DNA of 31,153 nucleotides from Purshia tridentata. Taxonomy: Eukaryota > Streptophyta > Magnoliopsida > Rosales > Rosaceae. The stretch is from the NCBI GenBank assembly GCA_003254885.1, contig QANT01004491.1, forward strand, positions 1 to 31,153. The letters run 5' to 3'. The notes beneath the pieces were generated by a model. The model did no database searches and was not told the DNA's origin. It was given only the letters and a program-made list of their open reading frames with translations. The translations under genes and the position numbers were made by a program. Below are positions 20,181-31,149 of this stretch, piece after piece (the first letter of the stretch is position 1; each line of letters begins with the position of its first letter).

Positions 20181-20208
20181 GAATCACGAATCACGAATCA
20201 CGAATCAC
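20181..20208. repeat. Four tandem copies of GAATCAC
   Basis: A perfect 7-bp repeat unit, four times in a row, about 0.6 kb upstream of the secretory-protein gene. Confidence 0.9.
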
Positions 20209-20498
20209 GCTGCTGAAGATAGAAAAGGCCAAGAAGTGAAGACCATGCAGCAAAGTGATGAAAAGAAGATGACAAAATAAGGCAAAAAAAGGGTTCACGG
20301 GTCACTTACTATTCTAACCCAATTAACTAGGGCTGTACTAGCTAGCTGCACATCATATCCTTCCAACCCATATTCAGTTAACCACCCATGAATTCATGTA
20401 ATTATTTGAGTACCCCACCGACATCCACCAAGTCCCATCATCCCATCCCATCCCATTCCAAAAAGCCAGCCATCATGCTTTATACTTATTGTGTTATT

Positions 20499-20681
20499 CA
20501 CTGTAATGAAAATAGATAATAGAAATTAACATTAATTACACTTAAAAAAATGGTAATTAGACAATATGGACTAAAATGGGCAATAGTTGTACTTAAAAGT
20601 ACACTTTAATCCCTATTACCTAATTGTCATCCTTTTCTGTACAACTAATATTAGTTCATATTACCCATTTTTATTGTAGTG
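20499..20681. mobile_element. 183-bp palindromic MITE
   Basis: The left end is CACTGTAATGAAAATAGATA and the right end in reverse complement is CACTACAATAAAAATGGGTA. The two arms pair along nearly the whole length, including the inner TTAGACAATATGGACTAAAA against TTAGGTAATAGGGATTAAAG, with the centre near AGTACTTTT. Flanking bases ATT and ATG give at best an imperfect 3-bp duplication, so the superfamily is uncertain (CACTA-like by its end). It sits about 140 bp before the next gene's ATG. Confidence 0.7.
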
Positions 20682-20824
20682 ATGACACATTTAGATGTTT
20701 GTAATTACATTTGCATGATTATGCTCTTGCTCTAATATATGGTAGGGTGTAGTAGCTAGTTCTTAAAGAGATCGAGGGGCCGAGGCTTGCTAGGTTTGGT
20801 TTCTTATTTCATATAGCGGCATAA

Positions 20825-21899
20825 ATGGGTTCATCTTCTTCCTATTGTTTTACCAGTTGGGTGCAAAGCGTCGTCGTTTTCTTCATTGTGGTGTGGCTTG
20901 GAAGAGTAAATGCAGCCACAGCGCCTGTGAAAGGAAGTAGCAATAATATTTCAAAGGTGGAAGAAGCAGTTAATTTCCATATATACTATGGACAGGCCTT
21001 CAAAGTCATCAAGAATGCCATTGACGGCACGAGCTACCTTCTCATCCAGGTTGGAATCAATATAACTTCATGTTTCTAATTTCATATAATATATATATAT
21101 GTATATATTATACTATAGTATAATCCTCTATAATAAACTAGTTCTACTTCATTATAATGTTTTTTTGGACAAATACTTCAATTCATTAAAGTTTGAAACA
21201 AATATTAATTTTGTGCAACTTCTCTTTATTTTTAAGAAATGCTGAACAATCAGATAGATAGTTTATATCATGTCACATTCCATATTAATTGATATTCAAA
21301 TTAAGCTTAATTATTAGGATTTATATATCTTGATGTTTTCTTATTTATTTGCTATTATATAACAAATAAATTCCCTTTTAATTTTCTGCGTATGCAGTAA
21401 ATAAAAAAGTGATGATGAATGCTTAGAATTTGTGAGGATTACTTATTTTATTATTTATATATATCTACTTTTTGGTTTGTTCTCCTCATATTTAGGCTTT
21501 GTTTTTTTATTTTAAGTTTATGATAGTTCATGCGGTCATGCCCAAAAAAATAGAAACATAAAAGAACTTTATTGCTAATTTTTCCTAAGAAAATAAATTA
21601 CAACCGAACATCACTAAAACAACCAACTCCTAATATTTATGTTTATAAAATGAAAAAAAAAAAGCTATCCGCCACTTCTGTTTTAACTCTGGTTGATTTG
21701 TAGTTAGTTTGCTTATTGGGAAGAAATCTTTTATTTTAATTACATATTTTACTACTCATTTCATTTTAACTTTTTTGGGATGTAACAAAATAATAGAACA
21801 ATTCAAGGATGGCAGCCAGAACAAAATATTGCACCTCAAGGATCAAGTCCTTTGTCATCCCATTATCAAATTATTCAATCGATGCCGATAATTTCCCAG
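20825..21899 (+). CDS. Exons 1-2 of a conserved plant secretory protein; rest not found
   Basis: Exon 1 (20825-21049, 75 codons) ends in-frame at CAG|GT. Exon 2 (21797-21899) begins after TAG and ends CCCAG|GT in phase 1. Together they encode 109 residues. Residues 1-30 form a signal peptide (hydrophobic [11 protein letters not shown], cleavage expected after VNA). The mature part has [19 protein letters not shown], then [19 protein letters not shown] and [14 protein letters not shown] recognise this as the N-terminus of a conserved plant family of unknown function, usually several hundred residues long. The next family residues, as I recall, start V-S-F-F-E, which a phase-1 G|TN junction would supply. 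No such exon was found up to 31153. Either the gene is truncated (a pseudogene) or it has an intron longer than 9 kb filled with TEs. No stop or frameshift is seen. Confidence 0.7.
21050..21796 (+). other. Intron 1 of the secretory-protein gene
   Basis: 747 bp, phase 0, GTTGGA donor and ATAATAG acceptor, very AT-rich. No insertion was recognised. Confidence 0.7.
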
Positions 21900-22031
21900 G
21901 TATTGTTTGCCTCACATTATGTTCATGTTTTTCTTGTCAAAATAAATAAATAAATAGGAATGTTAGCTGCTTTATTTTTATTATTCTCTTCTTTCATGTC
22001 TATTTCCGTAGATACTATAACAATAGGAATC

Positions 22032-24373
22032 TGTCACGCTCCAATTCAAAATTAAGAGTAAATCTTGGATTAAGAATTGAATCACACTCTAATTATAAAA
22101 TTAGCTTCTATAACTAGAATATGATAGATGAACATACGATAAATAAAGGTAAACTTTGTACAACTACTGTACAACAATAGAATTCAAACTTAATTTACAA
22201 ACTTAGTTGTCTTTCTTCTATACTTTACATTGCTCACGGTCTCAAATAAAAAATAAAGTCGGACTAGGTTCACACTTAATTATAATGACTACTTCTAATG
22301 GGTTTCGTACGAACTCTCACTACAGTACTTGAAAATTCTATGATGGAGTGAGCTCTAACCAACAACGTAGTAAGCACATAAGACCTCAATATACAAAATT
22401 GATCAAATGAAGCTTTAATGAAAAATAAACATGCAACATGCAACATAGAATATATAATATAATAGTATTAAATTAATGCATGATTGTTATGCAACAGTTC
22501 TTCGATTCAATCCCTTGAAAAGTAAATTACAATATATCTTCATTTTAATCACAACTGAAGTGCAAGATTTACTAACTTTGATTGCAACCGAAGTTCCCAA
22601 TGCACTTTGGGGTTTATATCATTTTATATATCCATCACAACGGAAGAGGCTTCTCTCCCCACACACATTACATATTAAATATAACTCTCAATTCTTTCTC
22701 ACCACTATAAACTTTACTCTCAATGCATTATGTTTCACGTTCAAATAAATGCACGTTCAGATAATGCATTACTAATTAATATGTAATTCTTAACTGATTC
22801 TTATCATATTTAATTAAATCAGATAATTCAAATAGTTTAGATAATTCATATAATTCACATATTAGCAAGCATATATTATTTTTTCAACAAAGATTGAATA
22901 AAACCAAATACTTGACTTCCAGAGCTCAACCTGATCCTACATATGACATGTCCACTCGAGTAATTTCTAAGTTGTCATTTCCACCCCATCATCATCGATT
23001 CACTTGACAAATCCAAATCCTAATTCAATACAAAATCAACCGTCTCAAGATAAACTCAAATTACTCAAATCCAAGTACCTTCACGAACTTACGAAAATAA
23101 ACTTACCTTTAGCTAGAATTTTTTGGGGGTGAAACTTGGTAAGAACGGGCAACATAGATTTAGGAATGGAAATAACCAAAATTCCCTTGGACGGAACAGA
23201 GAGTCTAAGGTTACTTTTTAGGGTTACTCTTACCCAACTTTAATCCGTATCCAAATAGATTAGGATAAATCAAATAATGAGTTTAAACCTATTTCAAAAT
23301 TGATAACACGTGGGTCGGTGGGAAAATGGCCAAAATACTCTTTTTACTAAATGAGGTCTAAGTTCACCTTTCGAGAACACTCTAGGGATTACACAAATTG
23401 TGTTTAACTAACAAATATGATCGAGTTTTTCTGGAATAGTTTACTTAGGGTTTTGGGTTTTGGTTTAAAGTTTAGTAATCGAGACGACTTGGGCTCAAGG
23501 TTTTCGAGCCAATGTGACAATTTCAAGACCTACAACGGTCCACAACCAACACAGAGTTCACAAGAGGGCTGCCGAAATAAGTAGCAATTGCCACGTATGG
23601 TGGCTGCCCGGACCTATTTCACAACAACAAACAAACAACAACACAACACAACTCGGACCTATGACTTTGTTTATAGGGTTTCAATAGGGCAAAACAGAGG
23701 ACAAAACATCCAAATCACTACCACCAAACATCCAAATCACTACCACCATGGTAGAGCTAGCAGTGGCAGCAGCGATTGGGTACTAGATAGAGGAAATCCA
23801 TCCAATAAAGCCTAACAAATGACACAATGTATTAAACATTAAAAGAGGAAGAAATTGAGGTTATGCAACCTGATCCATTGCCGAAAAACACTTGAAATAG
23901 TAAAGGCAGCAACAAAGCTTGGGTTTGGAATTTGGGCTTTCTGATTCAAGCTCAAAATGACACCAATCGAGTACACTCATATGAAGGCCTTGATGATAGG
24001 AGAAGAACAAGACCATAATCACCTCAAACCGCCGCCTGAATCGATGGTGGGAAGCCACCGAGTTTCTTGGCTTCGATTCTCTAGCCTAGGTAGTCTTAGG
24101 AACAATTCAAACACACCTCCAAGTTCATCGTGGAGAGAGGTCCTTTTCTAGGTGGTCCTTCACTTCACAAGTACATAAAACCCGAACCATAGCTTCGAAT
24201 CACGTTCCGTTTACATCTACGAGCTTGTTAAGTCAAGAGCTTTCCAATAAGACTAAAATCAAAGTCGGACCTTTTCTAATTTCTATTGTTCCTCAATGGT
24301 CCACTAATACCACTTAAAATCCAATTAAATCACTAATACTTCCAAAATAATTATAAAAACTCAGGATCTCACA
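22032..24373. mobile_element. Possible LTR or LTR-retrotransposon remnant
   Basis: The block starts TGTCACGCTCC and ends GGATCTCACA. TGTCACG starts and TCACA ends are frequent in plant gypsy-type LTRs. It lacks polyprotein motifs. The 23580-24150 part is less AT-rich and has short open frames on both strands that I do not recognise. No 5-bp target duplication was found: the flanks are GAATC and AGATT. It begins 132 bp after exon 2 of the secretory-protein gene. Confidence 0.4.
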
Positions 24374-24905
24374 AGATTGTTCATTAGATCATATTTTAAA
24401 GATTATCTTTACAAAAAAATTAACCAGATCGAAAATTATTTAGTCATCTAACTGTTATTAAATAAATAGATAGTTTTATTTGATAATAATTAGATGCACT
24501 ACATAATGAATGTATAAGAGAAGAGAGAAAACACAAACAGAAGGCTAGCTACATTTCTGTAAATAAATTTATGGATTGCTTGTTCCTCTAAGAATATGTA
24601 TATGATACAAAATAGATAAATGAATAATCAAAGTAAACATCTACATTGATACAAAAATGCTAAAGTCCACTACAAGAATGTCAAGAAAGATAGAATATAT
24701 ATGCAAAGTGCATTTGAGGCGGAAAAATATCTGTGTTGTAAAATACAAACTTATTCTTTTAATTTGATCGGTAAAATAGAAATTGGAGCCATGTCCATTG
24801 TCGAAGATTTATGGATGTGACTTATTACTTAGTTATTACACATTTTCGCTATGGTGTGTCATAAAGTAATGATATAGAATATAGAACATAACTAATCTAA
24901 TATTT
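24374..24905. other. AT-rich sequence, no gene seen
   Basis: Single-copy-looking AT-rich DNA. A CACTACAAGAATGTC word near 24669 has no partner end. Confidence 0.4.
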
Positions 24906-25010
24906 TAATATAATGTGCCTTTTTATTTTATTTTGTGGCTAAAAAATAAGTTGTTTGATTTTTTAATTATGCTACACCAACTAAAACTACGTTGTTTTGG
25001 TGTAAACTAA

Positions 25011-25028
25011 CACACACACACACACACA

Positions 25029-25063
<35 letters not shown>
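25011..25063. repeat. Compound (CA)n(CT)n microsatellite
   Basis: About nine CA units run straight into about seventeen CT units with one TT interruption. Confidence 0.9.
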
Positions 25064-25064
<1 letters not shown>

Positions 25065-25072
25065 TCTTCCTT

Positions 25073-25592
25073 CGGGTGGATTCAATTCGATTTGCTTTTC
25101 GGGCTAAACCGTTAACTAAACCAATTACAAGGAAACGGTTTGGTTCAGTTGGGTTCTACCATTAGAATTATTCACAACCGAATCAAAACTCTATTGGTTC
25201 GGTTCGGTCAGTTCAATCGGGTTGGATTGACACTTTTTTTCATGCTTTAACATTTAAAGTCCAAATGTCCAAAAATTCGAAAATCTTAGTTATTTTTCCT
25301 TTGTGAAGCCTAGAAACATCCTAAACTATTGATGGAAGTTCAATGCATCAACTAAGAAATTGGCGAAACTATAAATTCATTAAGATGACAGCTCAAACGA
25401 AAAAAAAGAAAAAAAAGAACATGAAATAAAAAGAAAAGCAACATGGAGGCCATTGGTTTGGTTCTTACGGTTTTTTGAAGATCAAAACCGAACTAAACCT
25501 AAGGAATGGTCAGTTTGGTTTGGCTTTTGGTCAAAAACTAATTTTTTGGGTTTGGTTTGGTCAGTTTTTTGGTTTTCAAACCCACCCCCTAC
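25073..25592. mobile_element. hAT-like CGGTTTGGTT element inside the inverted-repeat element
   Basis: Dense GGTTTGGTTCAG and GGTTCGGTTCGGTCAG words on the left and TTTGGTTTGGTCAG words on the right resemble the hAT-like family elsewhere in the window. The right end appears as CCACCCCCTA (to about 25592). The left end TCGGGTGGATTCA is a poor match, and the flanks are low complexity, so the limits are weak. Confidence 0.4.
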
Positions 25593-26430
25593 TCCCTCTC
25601 CCGTTTCTACGTCTAAGAATAACTCTTTCTATATCCCTCTTTGACGGTTTGTTTGGAAGGGTAGTGGGCAAACGCCATCAACAATGCCACTGTTTTCAGA
25701 AACGGGGGACGCCACCAAAAACTAACAACAACGTTACAAGAAGACTACAAAGCAAATATATATATATATATATATATTCATCCCTTTTTCAAAAAATCCT
25801 TAATCATACACCAAAAAGAAAAATTCAAATTGAATTAGAGTATTTGAAGAATAGACAACAATGAGTAGAAATTATATTTAGTGGTCATGTTTTATCATTG
25901 AAGAGTGGTTGATCGATCCTTTATGAATTAAGCTATAATTCGCCTTTTTTTTTTTGGTGGAACTACTATAAACATATCGTTAATTAATCCCTTTCAACAC
26001 ATAAAGCTCATGAAAGGTTTCAATGTGCATCGTCATGCCCTAATTCGATTGTCACCACCCCCCCAACCCTCTCTCACCTTTATTGTTTCTCTCTATTAAA
26101 AGAAACCTTCACTTGGTTCTATCAAATAAGAAACTAGGTGGTAGAAAAAAAAAAAAAAAANAAAAAAAAAAAAAAAAAAAGAGGCAAGAAAACCGATGGT
26201 GCCTCTGGTTGCGTCGCCTGTTGCTGAAATGGTGGCATTTGCCCATTGCACTTCCAAACAAGTTGTCAAAGAGAGATACAAAAGGAGTAGTGCTGAGAGA
26301 GAGAGAGAGATGAAATTGTGAATGTTAGTTTGCACCAAAACAACGTAGCTTTGGTGTGGCAAAATTGAAAAAATTAAGCAACATATTTCTTAGTCACATT
26401 ATGAAAATAGATGGTTAGGATTAAAAGATT

Positions 26431-26618
26431 AGATATGTGATTAGGAATCTTGGCCAAAAAAAAAAAGATATGTGATTGGGAAAGAGTGCTTAGAGAGGAT
26501 CCGGATCATAGATCATGTGAACCATTTGGTTTATTTCACCAATTTGAGTCGTCCAAAGCCCATTGATTTTCCCCACAATATTAAAAGATTTCAAGTTTGA
26601 ATCTCTCACCACTATAAA
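26431..26618. other. Short spacer between TEs
   Basis: No feature other than an A-rich run at about 26456-26466. Confidence 0.4.
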
Positions 26619-26948
26619 GGCTTGTTTTCATATTTACCCCTAATCGAAACCATAATTTTGTCTCACTTTATCCCTAATTTAAAGTTTTTTTAATCTTAAT
26701 TTACCCCTTATAAGTTTCTCTCGTGTCACTCATAACCCGTAACCGTCAACTACGTCTATTCCACTGTCAATTTACCCCATGCTACATAGGTATCACATTA
26801 GCAGTTCAAACGATGGAATGAAAAACATGACAGTTTTGAGTTATGTGAAATATGGAGGAAACTTACAGGGGAAAATTTGAGATAATAAACTTTAAGGGAG
26901 AAAAGTGAGACTAAAGTATAGTTTCAAGGGATAATGTAATAATAAGCC
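26619..26948. mobile_element. Mutator-like MITE, degraded fourth copy
   Basis: The left end is GGCTTGTTTTCATATTTACC. The right end in reverse complement is GGCTTATTATTACATTATCC, continuing CTTGAAACTATACTTT, close to the trio at 455-2149. The flanking 9-mers CACTATAAA and TTATGTAAA agree at only five positions, so the duplication has decayed or one end is off. The element is 330 bp with no coding capacity. Confidence 0.6.
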
Positions 26949-27600
26949 TTATGTAAATTACTCTCAAGGATAAAAAATCTAAGATTCATAACTAGAAATC
27001 CACCTAAATAAAAATTTAAGCTGAAGCCCAATCTATTCAAGTAAGCATGCTTGGAGGCCAAAAACAGGATACTGAGTGTGCGACAGGATGCCAAGGGCTT
27101 GGCATGCCGAGCACTCGATACTCTTGCTGACGGATGTAGATGCATTCTCTATCTACAGATGCATCTTTTTAGGTTGTAGATGCATCGTTTTAGGTGGCAG
27201 ATGACAGATTTTATGTTATAGATGAATGTTTTAGATTGTAGATGCGGGGTTGGGGTCACATATGTAGGTATCATTTGCAGTTGTCAAGTGCTCGACGAGA
27301 ACCACTAAGCGCTAGGTAAGCCACCAAGCACTTGATAAGAACCACCAAACTAGGTAAGAATTGCTGAGCACTCGGTATGATTTTTGTCTTGCAACTTAAG
27401 TTTTGAGTTTCTACTTAAAGCACCCAAAAAGAAATTCATTAATATTGATGTATTCATTTGTTTCAATTTCTCTCTTCCCCCTCCTCCATAAAGACCACCC
27501 TTAACACATGAAGAAAAACTTATGTGGTTTTTGTCTACCACCTCAATATATGCTGAAGTTTTATGACAACTCACTTAAAGCATGCCATGTGGTCAGTGTT
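26949..27600. repeat. Low-order repeats with GTAGATGCAT and GAGCACTCG words
   Basis: From 27134 to 27250, variants of TTGTAGATGCATCGTTTTAGG recur about every 20-40 bp. From about 27285 to 27380, AAGTGCTCG/AGCGCTAGG/AGCACTTGA words alternate with AAGAACCACCA. An earlier GAGCACTCG lies near 27109. No gene is seen; this is a decayed minisatellite or TE interior. Confidence 0.5.
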
Positions 27601-28408
27601 CTTGAACTTTTTAATTTAGTATTTAATTTCAAAGTTTTAGTTAAGGAGTAAAATTTAGTTTTTTTGAGGTATGAAAATTTTAAAACAAACCCATCCATTT
27701 TTTGTCAAGATTTTGAAAATTTTGGCTAAATTTTCGGGTTTAGGGTGGGATTTCTAAGAAGTTTCTAGGTTTTCACCTTTTGGGAACTCAAGGAAGAAAG
27801 AGATAGACTATGTTTTATGAGGAGCTAAGGTCGAGGAAGGAGGAAGAGAGGAGGTTGGGGTTGGGTTTTCGGTGGGTGACAGCAGGGCTGGGAGCGACAG
27901 CAAGTCGAGTTGGGTTTTGAGATGGGAGATCCAGAGAGATGAAAGGTGAGTAGAGATGAGAGATGAGATGAGGAGGAAGAGAGGTGATTGGGGAGAGAGA
28001 AGAGAGAGAAGAGATTTGAGATTGAGTGATTTATTTATTATATTAATTTTATTTGGCAATATTTTGTCTGCGCTCATCAAGGTGTTAAATTTAAAAAATT
28101 TCGTTTTTGAGATTTTGAAACCATTCCATATAAATTTTGCCGAAATACCTGAAATTTTCTGAAAATTTAGAAATTGCATTCAAACCCTAAAATCCAAAAT
28201 CAAATTACACAAAATTGGCACCTCAAATCTTAAGGGAATGAAAGCCTATGGTGAGGGAAGAAAAACCCACAAAAAATTGGATGATCGGAGGTGGTCTAAA
28301 TCAGCGAAAGTATCCGACGGTGGCAAGCTTTTATTTCTCAATTATGACGCACGTGGTAGCTGGCTGGTGTGGAGGAAGGGTGGGAGAAGATGGCTAGCGG
28401 CTGGGGGT
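27601..28408. other. Non-coding, with GAAATTT repeats and GA-rich patch
   Basis: 27620-27760 carries TTTTGAAAATTTTGG-type words of the dispersed repeat family. 27790-28025 is purine-rich (GAGAGAAGAGAG). Open frames here are low complexity. Confidence 0.4.
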
Positions 28409-30235
28409 CCTGCTGGTAGGGGTGGGCACGGTGTGGTTCGGCCCGGTTCACCCTTGACACCGTGTGCCACGCCGGAAGATTTCTCCGGTCTGGTCCGATG
28501 CTTAACGCCGGGAAAAATGGAAAACAACCAAACCAAACTAGACCAGACCTATGGAGTTCTAGTTTGGTCCGGTGTCTTTTCCAGCGCATAAAGGTGGAGA
28601 GCAGAGGAAGAGAGAGGTGGCGAGACAGAGAGCTAGAGAGGCTCGCGACCTGATCTAGGATCGATTTGGGGAAGCGGAGACTAGAGGGAGAAAGGGGAGG
28701 AGGTGGCGAGTAGGATGAGGCCAACCTCGTCGCCGGCTGTCACCAGAGGGCGGAGATCGAAGAGAGAGCCAGAGAGAAAGCCATGGGGAGGAGAAAGAAG
28801 AGAGAGACAAGATCTGGGAAAAAGAAACCCATGGTGAGGGATGGGAGGAGAGAGAAGAGAGAGACGAGATCTGAGAGAGAAACCCATGGGGCGAGAGAGG
28901 AGGAAGAGAGAAAGAGCTTGGTGGAGGTCTCACCACCTAGCTCGCCGGCGTCACGCCGGACTGGGGAGAGACGATGTTGCGGGAGAGAAAAGAGAAAACA
29001 GAGGAGATGAGAGAGAGAGACTGAGAATGAGAGGAAAGAGAGAGACTCAGGCTAAAACAAAAAAGGGTTTGACTGTGTTTCATATTGGGGTTTTAGTTTG
29101 GGGTTAATTTGGCCAAATCAAATCAATAATTTATTTATTTAGGGTATATAATTTGGCGAAATAAATTAAAACAAATACAAATATACATAAGGATTGGGTA
29201 TATAATTATATAACATTATAGAGTAATTAATAGAGTTTAAGGTATATTGTATAGGGTATTTAATAAAGTTTAGGGTATAGAGTTATATACTTATATACTT
29301 ATAGTGACCCACATGAGATACTAAGATAGTAAGATTGGGGTTTGAACTTTGGGGTTTCAGTGGAGTTTGGGGTTTCAATTGGGGTTGGGGTTTCAAATTT
29401 CAATTGGCCAAATCAATAAATAAAAAAAAGACATTAGGAATTTAGGATTGGAGTTTGGACAAATAAATTTTTTTTTTTTTTTTAAAAAAAAGACATAAGG
29501 ATTGAGTATATATAACATTATAGAGTTTAGGGTATAGAGTATTTAATAGAGTTTAAGGTATAGGGTCATGTACTTACATATATATATATATTATATAATG
29601 GATCTAACATACTTATTACTTAAATACTTACATACTTATATATGTTATATAATGGATCTAAAAATTATATAACATTATAACATATATAAGTACAGAGTAT
29701 AATTTATACTTTGTAATTATATATGTTATAATGTTATATAATTTTTATATTAGTATATGTTATAGTCTTATAATCCTAAACCATATACCCTAGTAAGTAA
29801 CCCAATATCTTAATTGTTTGATAACTTGATTAATTAAATAATATAAACTATATACTATCAAATATTCAAATAAATCAAATATATAAATTATAGCATATAA
29901 ATATATACAAAGTTATAACATATATAAAATTTATAAATTTAATAGGGGTTTCTGGTTTTTTTTAACTTTATAATATAAATTAAAACATATATAAACCAAT
30001 AAATATACATAAAATTAACATATTTTAAAATTTTAAAATTAATTATTTAATAATCCGGGGCGGTTTGGTTTGGTTTGGTGTAAATGGGTGTGGAACCGGC
30101 ACCCGCACCGGACCAAACCGGTTCTAGTTTTTCGTGTTGACTTTTTTGGTCAACTCGGGTTTTTTCGAGTTTTTTGCCTCTGGTTTGGTCCGGTGTTTCC
30201 GGTGTACTGTTTTTATGTCCACCCCTATCTGTTGG
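28409..30235. mobile_element. 1.8-kb hAT-like element
   Basis: The element is 28417-30227 (1811 bp). The left end is TAGGGGTGGGCACGGTGTGG. The right end in reverse complement is TAGGGGTGGACATAAAAACA. Flanking 8-mers CCTGCTGG (28409-28416) and TCTGTTGG (30228-30235) agree at six of eight positions. Both differences are C/T, consistent with methylation-linked decay of a hAT duplication. Both arms are rich in GGTTTGGTCCGGT. The interior has a purine-rich tract (28590-29055) with imperfect repeats around three CCATGG sites (28781, 28829, 28884), then AT-rich DNA. There is no recognisable transposase, so it is non-autonomous. Confidence 0.7.
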
Positions 30236-30727
30236 TGGCCTTGGTTTGATTGGAAAAGGCCGGCATGGTGGCTGGATATAGAGGTGGTGCCGTTGTGAGG
30301 GAGGAAGAAAAAAAAAAGATGGGAAAGAAGAGAGACTCACGGGCTAGGCAGGGGAGAAAGGAAAGAAAAAAGAAAGGAAAAGAAAAAAAGGAAAAAAAGG
30401 AAAAAATGGAAAGAAAAGAAAAAATGGAATGAAAGAAAAAAAAAAAAAATTTAGGGTTGAAAGGTTGATTGGGAGCGTGTAGGCAATTGGAAAAAAAATG
30501 TTTGGGGTTTCATTTGGGTTTTGTTTAGTCCTTTAACTTTGGAATTTCGTTTAATCTTTGGCTTTAAGGTTTCGTTTTGTTGTTTTTAAACTATAAACTC
30601 TAATATATTTTTATACAAAAAATAATTAAAAATACTCTAAAATACCTAAATCTCTAATATCTTATACCTTATCCTAAAAAATATAGAGTATAATAATATA
30701 CTAATTTTATTTAACTGTATTTGTATC
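30236..30727. other. Purine-rich then AT-rich sequence
   Basis: 30300-30450 is almost entirely A and G (AAAGGAAAAGAAAAAAAGG). The Lys-rich open frame over it is low complexity. Nothing else is seen. Confidence 0.4.
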
Positions 30728-31078
30728 CAGCGCAGATTATAATCACTTTATATCACATGAAACCTACTATATAATTTAGTTTCTTCAATATTTTTTATAA
30801 AACATATAGTAAAGTTTCATTCAAAAATTCCGTATTTTAATAGCAATTTCCATTATTTCCATTTAATTTCCGTCGAAATTTAAAATTTTTCAAAATTTTC
30901 ATTGAAATTTTCGTGGATACAAAAATTTAATTTTTTGACGCTCATTATATTTATCTTATATGAGATGAAATTTATTATATAATTTAATTTTTTCAATTTA
31001 ATAAATAATATATTAAATAAACATATGATTAAATTTAATTTAAAATTTTCGTCTTTTTATCTAGTTTTGATGGAAATC
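30728..31078. repeat. Dispersed AT-rich repeat, right copies
   Basis: 30728-30925 parallels 10500-10737. 30940-31078 is a partial second copy next to it, restarting with CGCTCATTATATTTATCTTA. It is thus a local tandem pair of the dispersed family. Confidence 0.6.
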
Positions 31079-31149
31079 AAAATTTCCTCAAAATTTTGAT
31101 CCAAAATTTCCTCAAAATTTTGATCCAAAATTTCCTCAAAATTTTCACC
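31079..31149. repeat. Three 24-bp tandem units
   Basis: Units AAAATTTCCTCAAAATTTTG plus ATCC start at 31079, 31103 and 31127. The last ends CACC instead of GATCC and runs to the window edge, so the array may continue. Confidence 0.9.

Larger units (their letters stand above)
24906..26430. mobile_element. Inverted-repeat element of about 1.5 kb
   Basis: The inverted arms are 24934-25012 and 26323-26398. They pair through TGTGGCTAAAAAATAAGTTG against TGTGACTAAGAAATATGTTG and through ACGTTGTTTTGGTGTAAACT against ACGTTGTTTTGGTGCAAACT. Each arm is followed inward by a CT/GA microsatellite (25029-25063, 26296-26310). Weaker pairing extends outward. The exact ends and target duplication are not clear. 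No transposase is present. A poly-A run (26145-26180) with an N at 26161 lies inside. Confidence 0.55.

Noticed and set aside
22032..24373. Complete solo LTR
   Set aside because: The flanks GAATC and AGATT do not match, so only a possible LTR-like block is claimed.
24669..24683. CACTACAAGAATGTC as a CACTA terminus
   Set aside because: No inverted partner or 3-bp duplication was found nearby.
28238..29107. Several overlapping open frames on both strands
   Set aside because: They cross the start of the hAT-like element and consist of purine-rich low complexity.
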